This document shows, piece by piece, positions 8,763-19,554 of a stretch of DNA of 64,000 bases. The notes under the pieces were generated by a model, which did not search any database, was not told the DNA's origin, and worked only from the letters and a program-made list of their open reading frames with translations. This DNA comes from Sulfuriflexus mobilis. Lineage in GTDB: Bacteria > Pseudomonadota > Gammaproteobacteria > AKS1. The first letter of the stretch is position 1. Every line of letters begins with the position of its first letter. A program made the position numbers and the translations under genes. The stretch is from NCBI RefSeq assembly GCF_003967195.1, contig NZ_AP018725.1:1116001-1180000 (forward strand), given 5' to 3'.

Positions 8763-10160
8763 ATGATCTCAACAACAGTCAGTCAGTTTATAGACCAACA
8801 GGGCGTCAAGTACGTGGTACTGCCGCATGCCGAGACCCGGACCCTGGAGGAATGTGCGGAAGCGGTAGGTGCATCCTTTGCAAAGATGTTGCGTGCAGTG
8901 GTCATCACCAATGGTATTGGCCACTACATGGTCGTGTTGCCAATTACCCACGTACTCGATTTCAAGGCCCTGCAGCGACAACTGGGTAAGGATTTCAGGG
9001 TCGCCCCTTATCGTAACTTTTCGGATTGTTTTGGTTGTTGCGCGCGGGGTTCTGTGCCGCCCTTGGGAACAGCATTTGGTATGCCGATGCTGATTGATAT
9101 CAGTGTCCGCGATCTCGAAGAGGTATTTTTTGAGCCGGGCAGTCATACCGAGGCCATCAAGATGCGTGGCAGGGATTTTCTTGGTCTCATAGAAGGGGCG
9201 GAGTATGGGGCCTTTGCCTACGCGTTAACGCAACTGGCTGAGATGGATGTCAGCACCATTCGCTACGCTTCGCCGAATGATATTAAACGTCGCATTGAAG
9301 AGATCTATGAACTCCCGGTGATCCCGGCGATTGCTCACAGGATCCTGCAGCTCAATAGTCAGGCCGATGCCAGTGCCAATGACCTGGCAGAGATTGTACA
9401 GATGGACCCGAGCCTGTCAGCACAGACCCTGCGTTATGCCAATTCCCCTGTCTTTGGTTATAAGGGCAGGATTGATACGCTGCAGGAGGCCATTGCCCGC
9501 GTTTTGGGTTATGACATGGTTATCAATATGGCACTGGGCATAGCCATTGGTCGAGCCTTCCGTGCGCCGGAGGATGGTCCTCTGGGTATGAATGCCTTTT
9601 GGCGACATAGCGTGGCCTGTGCCACCCTGGCACAACGTCTGGCCAGGATGATGCCTGCTGACAAACGTCCGAAGCCGGGTATGGCCTACCTGTGTGGCTT
9701 GTTACATAACTTTGGTTTTCTTTTATTGGGCCACCTCTTCCAGCCCGAGTTTTATCTGTTAAACAAACTCGCCGCGGCCAATCCCAAAACTCCGATCAGC
9801 GAGCTGGAACGGCGCGTGCTCGGCATGGGGCGTGCGAAGGATGTGATTGAAATGGGTCATGCACAAATGGGTGCGTGGCTGATGGAGGCCTGGAATATGC
9901 CGGCTGAGGTTGTTGCTGCAGTGCGCGAACATCATCACGATGATTATAAGGGTGAACATGCGGTGTTCGTCAGGCTGGTTAAACTGGCCAACCACCTGCT
10001 CAAACGCATTGACATCGGTGATGAGACGAATAGCCATATCCCTGACAAGCTGCTCACCGAACTGGGTCTGGATGAGGACACAGTGATTGATGACTTCGAA
10101 ATGCTTGTCGAAGATAAAATGGAAGAAGTTACCGCGATGGCCAAACAAATGGCCGCCTAG
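8763..10160 (+). CDS. YbaK/EbsC-domain and HDOD-domain fusion protein
   Basis: The product is 465 residues from the ATG at 8763, where AAGGA lies 7 bases upstream; ATGs at 8733 and 8760 are alternatives. Residues 1-150 form a YbaK-type aminoacyl-tRNA deacylase-like domain (VKYVVLPHAETRTLEECAEA, FAKMLRAVVI). Residues about 175-390 form an HDOD domain (LPVIPAIAHRILQLN, DPSLSAQTLRYANS, HHHDDY). HDOD proteins are signalling scaffolds, so the fusion suggests sensing tied to tRNA or amino-acid state; that is inference. It is the second HDOD gene in 10 kb. Confidence 0.88.
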   Translation: MISTTVSQFIDQQGVKYVVLPHAETRTLEECAEAVGASFAKMLRAVVITNGIGHYMVVLPITHVLDFKALQRQLGKDFRVAPYRNFSDCFGCCARGSVPPLGTAFGMPMLIDISVRDLEEVFFEPGSHTEAIKMRGRDFLGLIEGAEYGAFAYALTQLAEMDVSTIRYASPNDIKRRIEEIYELPVIPAIAHRILQLNSQADASANDLAEIVQMDPSLSAQTLRYANSPVFGYKGRIDTLQEAIARVLGYDMVINMALGIAIGRAFRAPEDGPLGMNAFWRHSVACATLAQRLARMMPADKRPKPGMAYLCGLLHNFGFLLLGHLFQPEFYLLNKLAAANPKTPISELERRVLGMGRAKDVIEMGHAQMGAWLMEAWNMPAEVVAAVREHHHDDYKGEHAVFVRLVKLANHLLKRIDIGDETNSHIPDKLLTELGLDEDTVIDDFEMLVEDKMEEVTAMAKQMAA

Positions 10161-10178
10161 CCTGGCCTGTGTCTGCCA

Positions 10179-10895
10179 TCAGGCGCGGATATAGGCCCAG
10201 CCCAGTTTCAGGCGCTTGATGATTTGCTCCAGGGCGGCATTGACCCGTTGGGCCTCCGGAATAAGCTCTATCTCTTTGCCTTCTTTCAGGTGTGCATTTT
10301 CCATCGCGTGGCCACAGGCATAAAAGGCGACGTTCTGGTGCTCCGTGACAATAGAGCGGATCCGCCCCTGGTAAGGAGAACCCTCGCGTAACATGGCAAT
10401 GCCTTCAGCATTGGCGACAATCTCAAGGTTAATCGGGCGATGGTGACTTTCCCTCTCCGTCAGTAATTGCTCTGCTGTATTCAGTACCTTTTCAATACTC
10501 TCCTCATCTTTGCTGCTGATGTGCAGGAGGATATTTTCATTGTTATCCTTGGTGGGATTGAATTGCGCCAGCGAGCCAAAGCTTGGCGTGTTAGCCGAAT
10601 CGGATAACTGGGTGTGACCGATCCAGCCGGCGCTAACACTCAATACAAACAGAACGGACGCGGCAATGCCGGCCGAAAACCAGTTTACCCTGGAGGTTTG
10701 AGGTGCCGTCTGCTGAATAAGCCTGGGTGGTTCAGCATAGGCCAGTCGCATCATGTCTTTGGTCTGCTGCAGGCAGTTAATGCGTTCGGTCAGTTCGCGA
10801 TCTTCCTGCATGAGTTTTAAAATACGCGCGAGGGTATTGTTATCCAATTGCCCATCGATAAAGGCATTTAACTGTTCATTTGTAAAAATACTCAT
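10179..10895 (-). CDS. Transmembrane anti-sigma factor with periplasmic DsrE-like domain
   Basis: The product is 238 residues. The N-terminal 60 residues look like a short anti-sigma domain (FIDGQLDNNTLARILKLMQ). One membrane segment follows at about 72-90 (AGIAASVLFVLSVSAG). Residues about 120-238 resemble the DsrE fold (NILLHISSKDEESIEKVL, VAFYACGHAMENAHL, a C-terminal LGWAYIRA) with one conserved-looking cysteine in ACG. Its start overlaps the sigma gene stop by 4 bases, so it is co-translated. It probably sequesters that sigma factor and senses a periplasmic sulfur or redox signal; the sensing role is inferred. Confidence 0.75.
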   Translation of the reverse strand: MSIFTNEQLNAFIDGQLDNNTLARILKLMQEDRELTERINCLQQTKDMMRLAYAEPPRLIQQTAPQTSRVNWFSAGIAASVLFVLSVSAGWIGHTQLSDSANTPSFGSLAQFNPTKDNNENILLHISSKDEESIEKVLNTAEQLLTERESHHRPINLEIVANAEGIAMLREGSPYQGRIRSIVTEHQNVAFYACGHAMENAHLKEGKEIELIPEAQRVNAALEQIIKRLKLGWAYIRA

Positions 10896-11437
10896 TTTAC
10901 CCTCCGCACATAGTTACACCGTGTGGTCTTGCTCTGCTGGAATTCCTGAAGGTGCTCACGCAATTGTGTACGGGCACGGCTCAGACGACTCATCACTGTG
11001 CCAAGTGGAATATCCAGAATATTGGCAACCTCCTGGTAACTGAATGCTGCCAGGTCAACCAGGCTGACTATTTCACGCTGTTCGGGTTTGAGTTTTTCAA
11101 TGGCGGCGTGGACCTTTTGGGTAATCTGCCGGCGATAAACATCGTCTTCGCCGTCTTCCTCATAAACCAGGTGATGTTCTTGCAACTCGCTGAACTCGCG
11201 GCGTCGCCGACACATGTCACACCAGCAATTATGCATGATGCTGAATAGCCAGCTTTTCATGGCACCGTCCTGTTTCAGGCTGTGTGCATTGCGCATGGCC
11301 TTTAACGAGGTCTCTTGTGCCAGATCACTGGCCAGTTGTGGGTCATGGCACCAGGAATAGGCGACCCGATAGAGGTCATCCCAATATCCCGCCAGTCTGG
11401 TACGAAACTGTGTCGATCGTCCCTGTAAAATACGCAT
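10892..11437 (-). CDS. ECF RNA polymerase sigma factor
   Basis: The product is 181 residues, the normal ECF size. Region 2 is at about 20-85 (YRVAYSWCHDPQLASDLAQET, KSWLFSIMHNCWCDMCRRR). Region 4 is at about 115-165 (LKPEQREIVSLVDLAAFSYQEVANILDIPLGTVMSRLSRAR). It heads an operon with the DsrE-type anti-sigma gene. A GGAATA-N16-CGTCAT element 37-64 bases upstream fits an autoregulated ECF promoter, and a matching element points at the divergent TPR gene. Confidence 0.93.
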   Translation of the reverse strand: MRILQGRSTQFRTRLAGYWDDLYRVAYSWCHDPQLASDLAQETSLKAMRNAHSLKQDGAMKSWLFSIMHNCWCDMCRRRREFSELQEHHLVYEEDGEDDVYRRQITQKVHAAIEKLKPEQREIVSLVDLAAFSYQEVANILDIPLGTVMSRLSRARTQLREHLQEFQQSKTTRCNYVRRVK

Positions 11438-11473
11438 GGTATGCTGCCTGTCTTGGGGCTTGTTATTGTCTAT

Positions 11474-11501
11474 ATGACGTGCCTAAATTACAAAGTATTC
11501 C
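11474..11501 (-). promoter_or_regulatory. ECF-type promoter of the sigma/anti-sigma operon
   Basis: On the minus strand, GGAATA (11501-11496) and CGTCAT (11479-11474) are 16 bases apart. This fits the general ECF pattern of a GGAA-type -35 and CGTC-type -10. The same elements at the same spacing face the opposite way at 11530-11557. Confidence 0.7.
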
Positions 11502-11529
11502 ATATTTTTTGCTTTATTATCCTGTAGAG

Positions 11530-11557
11530 GGAAATAAAACCGCACCTGCTGCGTCTA
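11530..11557 (+). promoter_or_regulatory. ECF-type promoter of the divergent TPR gene
   Basis: GGAAAT (11530-11535) and CGTCTA (11552-11557) are separated by 16 bases, copying the elements of the facing sigma-operon promoter. The -10 ends 35 bases before the TPR gene ATG. Confidence 0.65.
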
Positions 11558-11592
11558 ATGTATATAGGGAAGTAAACCGGAGGGTGATAAAA

Positions 11593-13772
<2,180 letters not shown>

Positions 13773-13798
13773 ATCCACTCGCCAGGCATCGAATAGAA

Positions 13799-13830
13799 GA
13801 AATGGCCGGTTACACCGGCCATTTCTGTTT
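13799..13830 (+). terminator. Rho-independent terminator of adk
   Basis: GAAATGGCCGGT and ACCGGCCATTTC pair perfectly over 12 bp around a TAC loop, followed by TGTTTT. It starts 26 bases after the adk stop. Confidence 0.9.
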
Positions 13831-13942
13831 TCCCACTCCCTCCTGCAAAGGAAACCGACACGCTTCCCTAACTAAGTATAGACCGTCCCAGCACCTGTGC
13901 AGGGTGATGTATACTAGGCGGCCAGAAAAAACAGGAACCCGC

Positions 13943-15025
13943 ATGAGTCGATATACCGGAACCGAAGACTTCTCACACGAAATGCCTGATCGCACAGGTA
14001 TTTTATTGTGTAATTTGGGTACCCCGGAGGCGCCGACACCCTCGGCAGTACGTCGCTATCTGGCGGAATTTCTCAGCGACCCGCGTGTTGTCGAGATACC
14101 GCGGTTGCTGTGGAAATTGATCCTGCATACCGTGATCCTCCGGACCCGTCCGCGTCATGTCGCCAAGGCCTATGCCAAGGTCTGGACCGATGCCGGCTCA
14201 CCCTTGCTGGCCATCAGCCGTCGCCAGCAGGCGGCACTGCAAAAACACCTGGGAGGGCAAGTCACTGTCGCCCTGGGCATGTGTTATGGCAAACCCTCCA
14301 TAGCCGAGGCACTGAATGAATTACGCCGGGCCGGGGTCAGGCGTCTGCTGATTCTGCCGCTCTATCCGCAGTATTCTGCCACCACCACGGGCGCAGTGTT
14401 CGATGCCGTCGTACGTGAACTGGGTCGGTGGCGCTGGTTACCCGAGTTACGCATGATCAATCATTATCATGATGAGCCGGCCTATATCGAGGCCCTGGCC
14501 GCGAGCGTACAGGACTACTGGGCCGAACAGGGTCGTAGCAGTCAACGGCTGATGATGTCTTTTCATGGCTTGCCCAAGGCCTCGCTCGAAGCCGGCGACC
14601 CGTATTATTGCGAGTGTCAGAAAACCGCGCGCTTGTTAGCGGAAAAACTGGGCCTGGCGGAGACAGAGTGGAAACTGACCTTCCAGTCCCGTTTTGGACC
14701 GGCCGAGTGGTTGCAACCCTATACCGATGAAACCCTGCAGACCTGGGCGCAGACCGGTGTCGATTCGGTGGATACGGTTTGTCCCGGCTTTGCCGCGGAC
14801 TGCCTGGAGACACTGGAGGAAATGGCCATCCAGAATCGTGACTTGTTTCTGCAACATGGCGGCAGGGAATACCGCTATATCCCGGCACTGAATGACTCGG
14901 TAGCACACATCGAGGCCCTGGCCGGGCTACTGCAGCGCCACCTGCAGGGTTGGGGCGTGTCGGCCGATGCGACACAACGCCAGAGACGGCAGCAGCGGGC
15001 AAGGTCGCTGGGTGCGCAAAAGTAG
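13943..15025 (+). CDS. hemH: Ferrochelatase
   Basis: The product is 360 residues. It inserts Fe2+ into protoporphyrin IX, the last step of haem synthesis, at the inner face of the membrane. Signatures seen are GILLCNLGTP near the N-terminus, LPLYPQYSATTTG near 140, SFHGLPKASLEAGDPY with the catalytic histidine near 200, and CPGFAADCLETLEE near 280. The ATG at 13943 (MSRYTG) follows AGGA; the frame further upstream overlaps the adk terminator. Confidence 0.96.
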   Translation: MSRYTGTEDFSHEMPDRTGILLCNLGTPEAPTPSAVRRYLAEFLSDPRVVEIPRLLWKLILHTVILRTRPRHVAKAYAKVWTDAGSPLLAISRRQQAALQKHLGGQVTVALGMCYGKPSIAEALNELRRAGVRRLLILPLYPQYSATTTGAVFDAVVRELGRWRWLPELRMINHYHDEPAYIEALAASVQDYWAEQGRSSQRLMMSFHGLPKASLEAGDPYYCECQKTARLLAEKLGLAETEWKLTFQSRFGPAEWLQPYTDETLQTWAQTGVDSVDTVCPGFAADCLETLEEMAIQNRDLFLQHGGREYRYIPALNDSVAHIEALAGLLQRHLQGWGVSADATQRQRRQQRARSLGAQK

Positions 15026-15127
15026 GCTAAGTTGCTGAAATACTATAACAATATTTATGGGGCGTGATTACAGGTATTATTCTGCTATTATGTGCGCCGC
15101 AGTTTTGACCGATTTAAAGGGATCACT

Positions 15128-16021
15128 ATGTCCAAGAAACACCCGATTGTTGCCGTAACCGGTTCATCCGGTGCGGGTACCACCACCGTAAAGCGTGCCT
15201 TTGAGCATATTTTCCACCGTGAGGAGATCAACCCGCTGGTGATCGAGGGTGATAGCTATCACCGCTTCGACCGTGCGGCCATGAAAGAACAGATGGCCAA
15301 GGAAGATGCGCGGGGTAACAAGTTCTTCAGCCACTTCGGTGAAAATGCCAATCATTTCGACAAGCTGGCCGAGACCTTTGAGTCCTATTCGAAGAGTGGT
15401 AAATGCCAGCGTCGTTATTACCTGCATAGTAGTGAAGAGGCTGCTGAGCACAATGCCCGCCTCGGCACAGACCTGAACCCGGGTCAGTTCACCCCCTGGG
15501 AAGACATGAAGGGCAAGACCGACCTGTTGTTCTATGAAGGTCTGCATGGTCTGGCGAAGACAGAAAATAACAATGTTGCCCAGCACGTTGACCTGGGTGT
15601 CGGTGTGGTGCCGATTGTAAACCTCGAGTGGATCCAGAAGATCTTCCGTGACAACGCCGAGCGTGGTTACGATGCCGAAGTGATCGTCGATACCATCCTG
15701 CGTCGTATGCCGGATTACGTTAACTACATTACCCCACAGTTCTCGCTGACGGATGTTAACTTCCAGCGTGTATCAACCGTTGATACGTCTAATCCTTTCA
15801 TCGCCCGTGACATCCCGACACCGGATGAAAGTTTTATTGTGATCCGTTTCCGCAAGCCTAAGGAATTCGGCGTCGACTTCCCGCACCTGCTGAACATGAT
15901 CAATGGTTCATTCATGTCACGCCCGAATACGATTGTTGTGCCGGGTGGCAAGATGGGTTTTGCCATGGAGTTAATCCTTGAGCCGAAGATCCAGCGTATG
16001 CTGGAGGCCAAGAAGGGCTAA
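15128..16021 (+). CDS. prk: Phosphoribulokinase
   Basis: The product is 297 residues, the proteobacterial class I form. It phosphorylates ribulose 5-phosphate to ribulose 1,5-bisphosphate, the step that feeds RuBisCO. Seen motifs are a P-loop-like GSSGAGTTTVKRAF at 10-23, EGDSYHRFDR near 40, and LFYEGLHG (Walker B) near 130. The ATG at 15128 has AAAGGGA upstream. RuBisCO genes are not in the window, but this gene is strong evidence for the Calvin cycle. A T-tailed hairpin ends the unit. Confidence 0.96.
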   Translation: MSKKHPIVAVTGSSGAGTTTVKRAFEHIFHREEINPLVIEGDSYHRFDRAAMKEQMAKEDARGNKFFSHFGENANHFDKLAETFESYSKSGKCQRRYYLHSSEEAAEHNARLGTDLNPGQFTPWEDMKGKTDLLFYEGLHGLAKTENNNVAQHVDLGVGVVPIVNLEWIQKIFRDNAERGYDAEVIVDTILRRMPDYVNYITPQFSLTDVNFQRVSTVDTSNPFIARDIPTPDESFIVIRFRKPKEFGVDFPHLLNMINGSFMSRPNTIVVPGGKMGFAMELILEPKIQRMLEAKKG

Positions 16022-16046
16022 TAAGCACTTCGAACCGCAGTATTGT

Positions 16047-16080
16047 AAAAAAGGCAGCCTACGTGGCTGCCTTTTTTATT
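16047..16080 (+). terminator. Rho-independent terminator of prk
   Basis: AAAAAAGGCAGCC pairs with GGCTGCCTTTTTT around TACGT, 25 bases after the prk stop. The A/T flanks make it usable in both directions. Confidence 0.92.
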
Positions 16081-16130
16081 ACCTGCATAGGCAGAATACT
16101 GGCTTCTTATAAATCCTGTCTATTCATATT

Positions 16131-16159
16131 CTTCGCGCTCTTCGCGAGCTTGCGGTAAA
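16131..16159. repeat. Partial copy of the TTCGCG repeat
   Basis: TTCGCGCTCTTCGCGAGC followed by TTGCGGTAAAT matches the right arm of the element at 5239-5322. Only one arm is preserved. Confidence 0.45.
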
Positions 16160-16300
16160 TATTATTTAATGCATCAATCCGCAATCATCATTAATTAATG
16201 GTGTTCTTAGTGCGTGTTTTGAAAGTTTCTCAAGGCGTGTCTGAGCAGGCACAAAGAACAGGGTAACCGCAGCGGTATCCGGGCACGCCGCCGGTCTGAA

Positions 16301-17587
16301 TCAACGCTCTGTGGCAGCGGCCTGGATACCACGCGATTCATCGATAAGCCGTATGACGAGGATGCCGGCAACAAAAAACACCAGCGTGATCAAAAGGCTT
16401 TGTCGATGATTGCCATGGTTGAGCCAGTTCAGCAGGCCATAACTGAGTGGTCCAATGATGGCAGAGAATTTTACACAAAGTCCCCAGAGGCCAAAAAATT
16501 CTCCATAGCGACTGACCGGGCTGAACAAACCTATCAGGGCGCGGCTCGCCGATTGCGAGGCACCGAGTGCCAGGCCGATCAGGTTGGCGGCCAGCCAGAA
16601 CCAGAGCGGGTCATGGCTGAGCCAGGCCTGGATTATCGCCACACACCAGATAAGCAGGGTGATAATCAGTGTTCGCACTGAACCCAGCCGATCTTGAAAA
16701 TGGCCGAAGGCAAAGGCACCAACTGCGGCGGTGATGTTTACGATGCCAATGAGGAGAATATTTTCCTGGGTCGTAAACTGCATTACCTGTTTGGCATAAA
16801 CCGCGGCGAGAATAATGACAATATAGATGCCGGCATGAAACAGAACCAGGGCGATCATGAAAAGCCGCAGGTCCGGGTAATGGTGCAAATGTCTGAATGT
16901 GTTGCGAAGGTGGGTTATGGTGGTTTGCAATACCCGTTCTTTGCCCTGATGTGACGGTGGTCGCTCAGACAGGTAGTAAAAGGTCGGCAGAGAGGCCAGG
17001 GCGAAGACCAGCGCGACGATATACATGCTGTGGGGAATGATCTGTGCCTCGGTCTGTCCCAGTGACTGGGCGTAATGGATGTAGGCCAGACACAGGCCGA
17101 GTGTCAGCAGTCCGCCAAAGAAACCCAGCGCCCAGCCATAGCCGGACAAGCGACCAATGTCTTCCTTGGTACTGAGTTCTGGCAGGAAGGCGGCAATCAG
17201 GTTTTCACCGCATGCAAACATTACGTAAGAGAGCACGACCAACAGCATGGCCATTTCGACATCACCGGGGCCGGGCAGGGCGAGCAGGCTGGTGAAGAGG
17301 ATGCAGCCGAAGGTGCTGGCTGCCAACAGGCGTTTGCGAACGCCGTAGAGGTCGGCGATCGCCCCAAGCAGTGGCGCACTGAGCAGGATAATCGCATTGC
17401 CAATGGCAATGGTGACAGTCCAGAGCAGGGTGGCCTCGCCACTGCTAAAGCCCCCCTGCATGGCGATGACAGAGACAAACCAGGCATTGTAGATCGTCGT
17501 CAGTACCACGGTGGCATAACCAGAGTTGGCAAAGTCATACATTGACCAGGCAATTTTTTCGCGGCGTGTGCTGGGTGAGTGAGTCAT
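16301..17587 (-). CDS. MFS transporter of the UMF1/Atg22-like family
   Basis: The product is 428 residues with about 12 hydrophobic segments spread over its length. The N-terminus IAWSMYDFANSGYATVV is characteristic of the UMF1 branch of the major facilitator superfamily, related to yeast Atg22. Family members are proposed to export amino acids or small metabolites across the inner membrane; the substrate is not known here. It stands alone, and the start at 17587 lacks a clear ribosome binding site. Confidence 0.88.
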   Translation of the reverse strand: MTHSPSTRREKIAWSMYDFANSGYATVVLTTIYNAWFVSVIAMQGGFSSGEATLLWTVTIAIGNAIILLSAPLLGAIADLYGVRKRLLAASTFGCILFTSLLALPGPGDVEMAMLLVVLSYVMFACGENLIAAFLPELSTKEDIGRLSGYGWALGFFGGLLTLGLCLAYIHYAQSLGQTEAQIIPHSMYIVALVFALASLPTFYYLSERPPSHQGKERVLQTTITHLRNTFRHLHHYPDLRLFMIALVLFHAGIYIVIILAAVYAKQVMQFTTQENILLIGIVNITAAVGAFAFGHFQDRLGSVRTLIITLLIWCVAIIQAWLSHDPLWFWLAANLIGLALGASQSASRALIGLFSPVSRYGEFFGLWGLCVKFSAIIGPLSYGLLNWLNHGNHRQSLLITLVFFVAGILVIRLIDESRGIQAAATER

Positions 17588-17702
17588 TTGTGCGTATGAT
17601 ACCGTCCCTGACGAGGGCGCTTTGGTTTTTATGATGATTGATGGGTATTATGCCGGTTCTCCGGCAGATTGCCATCTTGTTAAATGAAGGTGTGGTACGC
17701 GT

Positions 17703-17912
17703 ATGCAGGATTTCGACCTGGAAGGCAGAGACTATATTCAGCTAAACGATCTGCTGAAAATCACGGGGCTGTGTAACAGTGGCGGCCAGGCCAAGCTGCT
17801 TATTGATCAGGGACTGGTCAAAGTGGATGCTCAGGTCGAGACACGCAAACGCTGCAAGATACGCAGTGGCCAGGTGGTGGAATTCGCCGGTAAAAAAGTC
17901 GAAGTGAAATAG
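17703..17912 (+). CDS. YbcJ-type S4-domain RNA-binding protein
   Basis: The product is 69 residues, nearly all of it one S4 domain (YIQLNDLLKITGLCNSGGQA, VKVDAQVETRKRCKI, GQVVEF). It matches YbcJ-like proteins, small RNA-binding factors probably acting on ribosomal RNA. AAGGTG lies about 11 bases before the ATG. The next gene starts 4 bases after its stop, so the two are likely co-transcribed. Confidence 0.85.
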   Translation: MQDFDLEGRDYIQLNDLLKITGLCNSGGQAKLLIDQGLVKVDAQVETRKRCKIRSGQVVEFAGKKVEVK

Positions 17913-17916
17913 CGCA

Positions 17917-18282
17917 ATGGCAGTCATTATTTTCAAACTCAATGGCGTACCGGATGAAGAGGCTGATGAGGTGCGGGCCTTGTTGACGGAAAAGGGTTTT
18001 GAGTTTTATGAGACCTCGGCCGGGCGTTGGGGGATTTCGGTAGCTGCCTTATGGCTTAAAAATAATGCTGACCAGCCTGCGGCACGGGCCTTGATTGAAA
18101 CCTTTCAGCAGCATCGGCAGACACAAATAAAGGCAGAACATGAGCAACTGCGTGAGCAGGGAAAACTTGAGAACGCCCTGAGCAGGTTGCTGCATAATCC
18201 GTTGCAGGTTATTTTTTATATTCTTTTTATATTATTGATTATTTATCTTTCATTAAGTCCGTTTGTTTTTATCGGCAAATGA
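17917..18282 (+). CDS. Small membrane-anchored protein (DUF6164-like)
   Basis: The product is 121 residues. The N-terminal half begins MAVIIFKLNGVPDEEADEVR and reads like a small ferredoxin-like fold; I recall this start from DUF6164 proteins. One transmembrane helix lies at the C-terminus (VIFYILFILLIIYLSLSPFVF). It follows the YbcJ gene by 4 bases with no own ribosome binding site, which suggests coupling. No function is known to me. Confidence 0.7.
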   Translation: MAVIIFKLNGVPDEEADEVRALLTEKGFEFYETSAGRWGISVAALWLKNNADQPAARALIETFQQHRQTQIKAEHEQLREQGKLENALSRLLHNPLQVIFYILFILLIIYLSLSPFVFIGK

Positions 18283-18303
18283 AGGCGACGGGTGAGGTTT
18301 GCT

Positions 18304-19206
18304 ATGTGGCGACGTGTACTGGGTTCAATATTGTTGTGTTGTTTGGCCCTGACCGGTGCAGGCTCAGTCATGGCTGGTGTGAAATCAGTTTATGTTGAGC
18401 AGGACTGGTTGGCGAAGAATCTGGGGAATAAGGAAATTGTTGTCGTTGATATGACATCGGAAGATGTCCAGTATCTGCGCTATCACATTCCTGGCGCCGT
18501 GCGTCTCTCCTATCAGGATATTGTCACCCGCCGCAAAGACAAGGTCTCGGTAAGGCTGCCGGATACACAACTGGTCAAGGTGCTGGGTGCGATCGGCATA
18601 CGGCCGGATCAGCATGTGGTGATTTATGATGACATGGCCGGCCTGAATGCCGGCCGCCTGTTCTGGGAACTGGAGCGTATCGGACATCAAAAGGTCTCGG
18701 TCCTGCGTGGTGGGCTCGTGCAGTGGGTGCTGGCGGGACGTAAGGTCGATAACCTGCCGGTAAAACCCACTGCTGTTCAGTACCCGCTCGCGGCGGGAGG
18801 ACGCAATAACGAGGCATCACTGGCGGCGGTGACGGCGGCGAGCGCAGGGGGGCAAGCTGTGTTGCTGGATGTCCGTTCGCAGGAAGAGTACGCCGGTCAT
18901 CCAAAATATCCGCGCAGTGGCCATGTCCCGGGTGCGAAGTGGGCCTCATGGGAGGATAACGTGGACTTTGGCAACGGTTTTGTACCAAAGCGTTCGGATC
19001 TGCTGATGAACAAGCTGCACGCACTCGGTGTGAAGGACAAGGACGCGTCGGTGATCGTCTATTGCCGTTCCGGCCACCGCGCCAGCCAGAGCTATCTGAC
19101 CTTGCGAGACCTGGGTTTCTCCGCAGTACAGCTCTACGATGGTTCCATGGCCGAATATGCCCGTCAGCCGGGCCTGCCGCTGGTCAAGGGTATGGCCGAG
19201 AAATAA
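18304..19206 (+). CDS. Exported two-domain rhodanese (sulfurtransferase)
   Basis: The product is 300 residues from the ATG at 18304, with GAGG 7 bases upstream; a GTG at 18292 is an alternative. A signal peptide ends near VMA. Two rhodanese domains follow. The first lacks the loop cysteine (VVIYDDMAGLNAG), and the second has the catalytic loop CRSGHRAS near residue 260. It should move sulfane sulfur in the periplasm, which fits a sulfur oxidiser. The N-terminal domain is probably structural, as in other tandem rhodaneses. Confidence 0.9.
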   Translation: MWRRVLGSILLCCLALTGAGSVMAGVKSVYVEQDWLAKNLGNKEIVVVDMTSEDVQYLRYHIPGAVRLSYQDIVTRRKDKVSVRLPDTQLVKVLGAIGIRPDQHVVIYDDMAGLNAGRLFWELERIGHQKVSVLRGGLVQWVLAGRKVDNLPVKPTAVQYPLAAGGRNNEASLAAVTAASAGGQAVLLDVRSQEEYAGHPKYPRSGHVPGAKWASWEDNVDFGNGFVPKRSDLLMNKLHALGVKDKDASVIVYCRSGHRASQSYLTLRDLGFSAVQLYDGSMAEYARQPGLPLVKGMAEK

Positions 19207-19317
19207 TGGCTGCCAGTATTCAAGGCTTTTCGGGATTGGACGATACAGTAAGTAGCGGACGGGAGGGTAAAGGTTCCCGTTTGGGGTAATTAGGCTCTTC
19301 AAGGGTGATAGATAGCC

Positions 19318-19554
19318 GTGGATATTAAACCGACAGCATTGGCCTCAGGCATTCAGGGCATCCAGCGTGGCCTGGCGGGGGCGCGTGAAAATGCGCATAG
19401 CATCGCCACGGCCCAGCAGGGCAGTGTGGCCGGGCTGGCCGAGCCGCTCATTGGCCTGAAGCAAAACCTGGTCCAGGTCCAGGCCTCGGTCGAGGTCGTC
19501 AAAACGGTGGACGAGACCCTTGCCAGCCTGCTGGAAGACTTCTCGCCGCGTTAA
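19318..19554 (+). CDS. Small hypothetical helical protein
   Basis: The product is 78 residues from a GTG at 19318. It is almost entirely predicted helix, rich in Ala, Gln and Val (VQVQASVEVVKTVDETLASLL), with no membrane segment. I do not recognise it, though the layout resembles small coiled-coil or flagellin-tip-like proteins found in related genomes. Its stop overlaps the convergent lipoprotein gene by 4 bases. Confidence 0.55.
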   Translation: MDIKPTALASGIQGIQRGLAGARENAHSIATAQQGSVAGLAEPLIGLKQNLVQVQASVEVVKTVDETLASLLEDFSPR

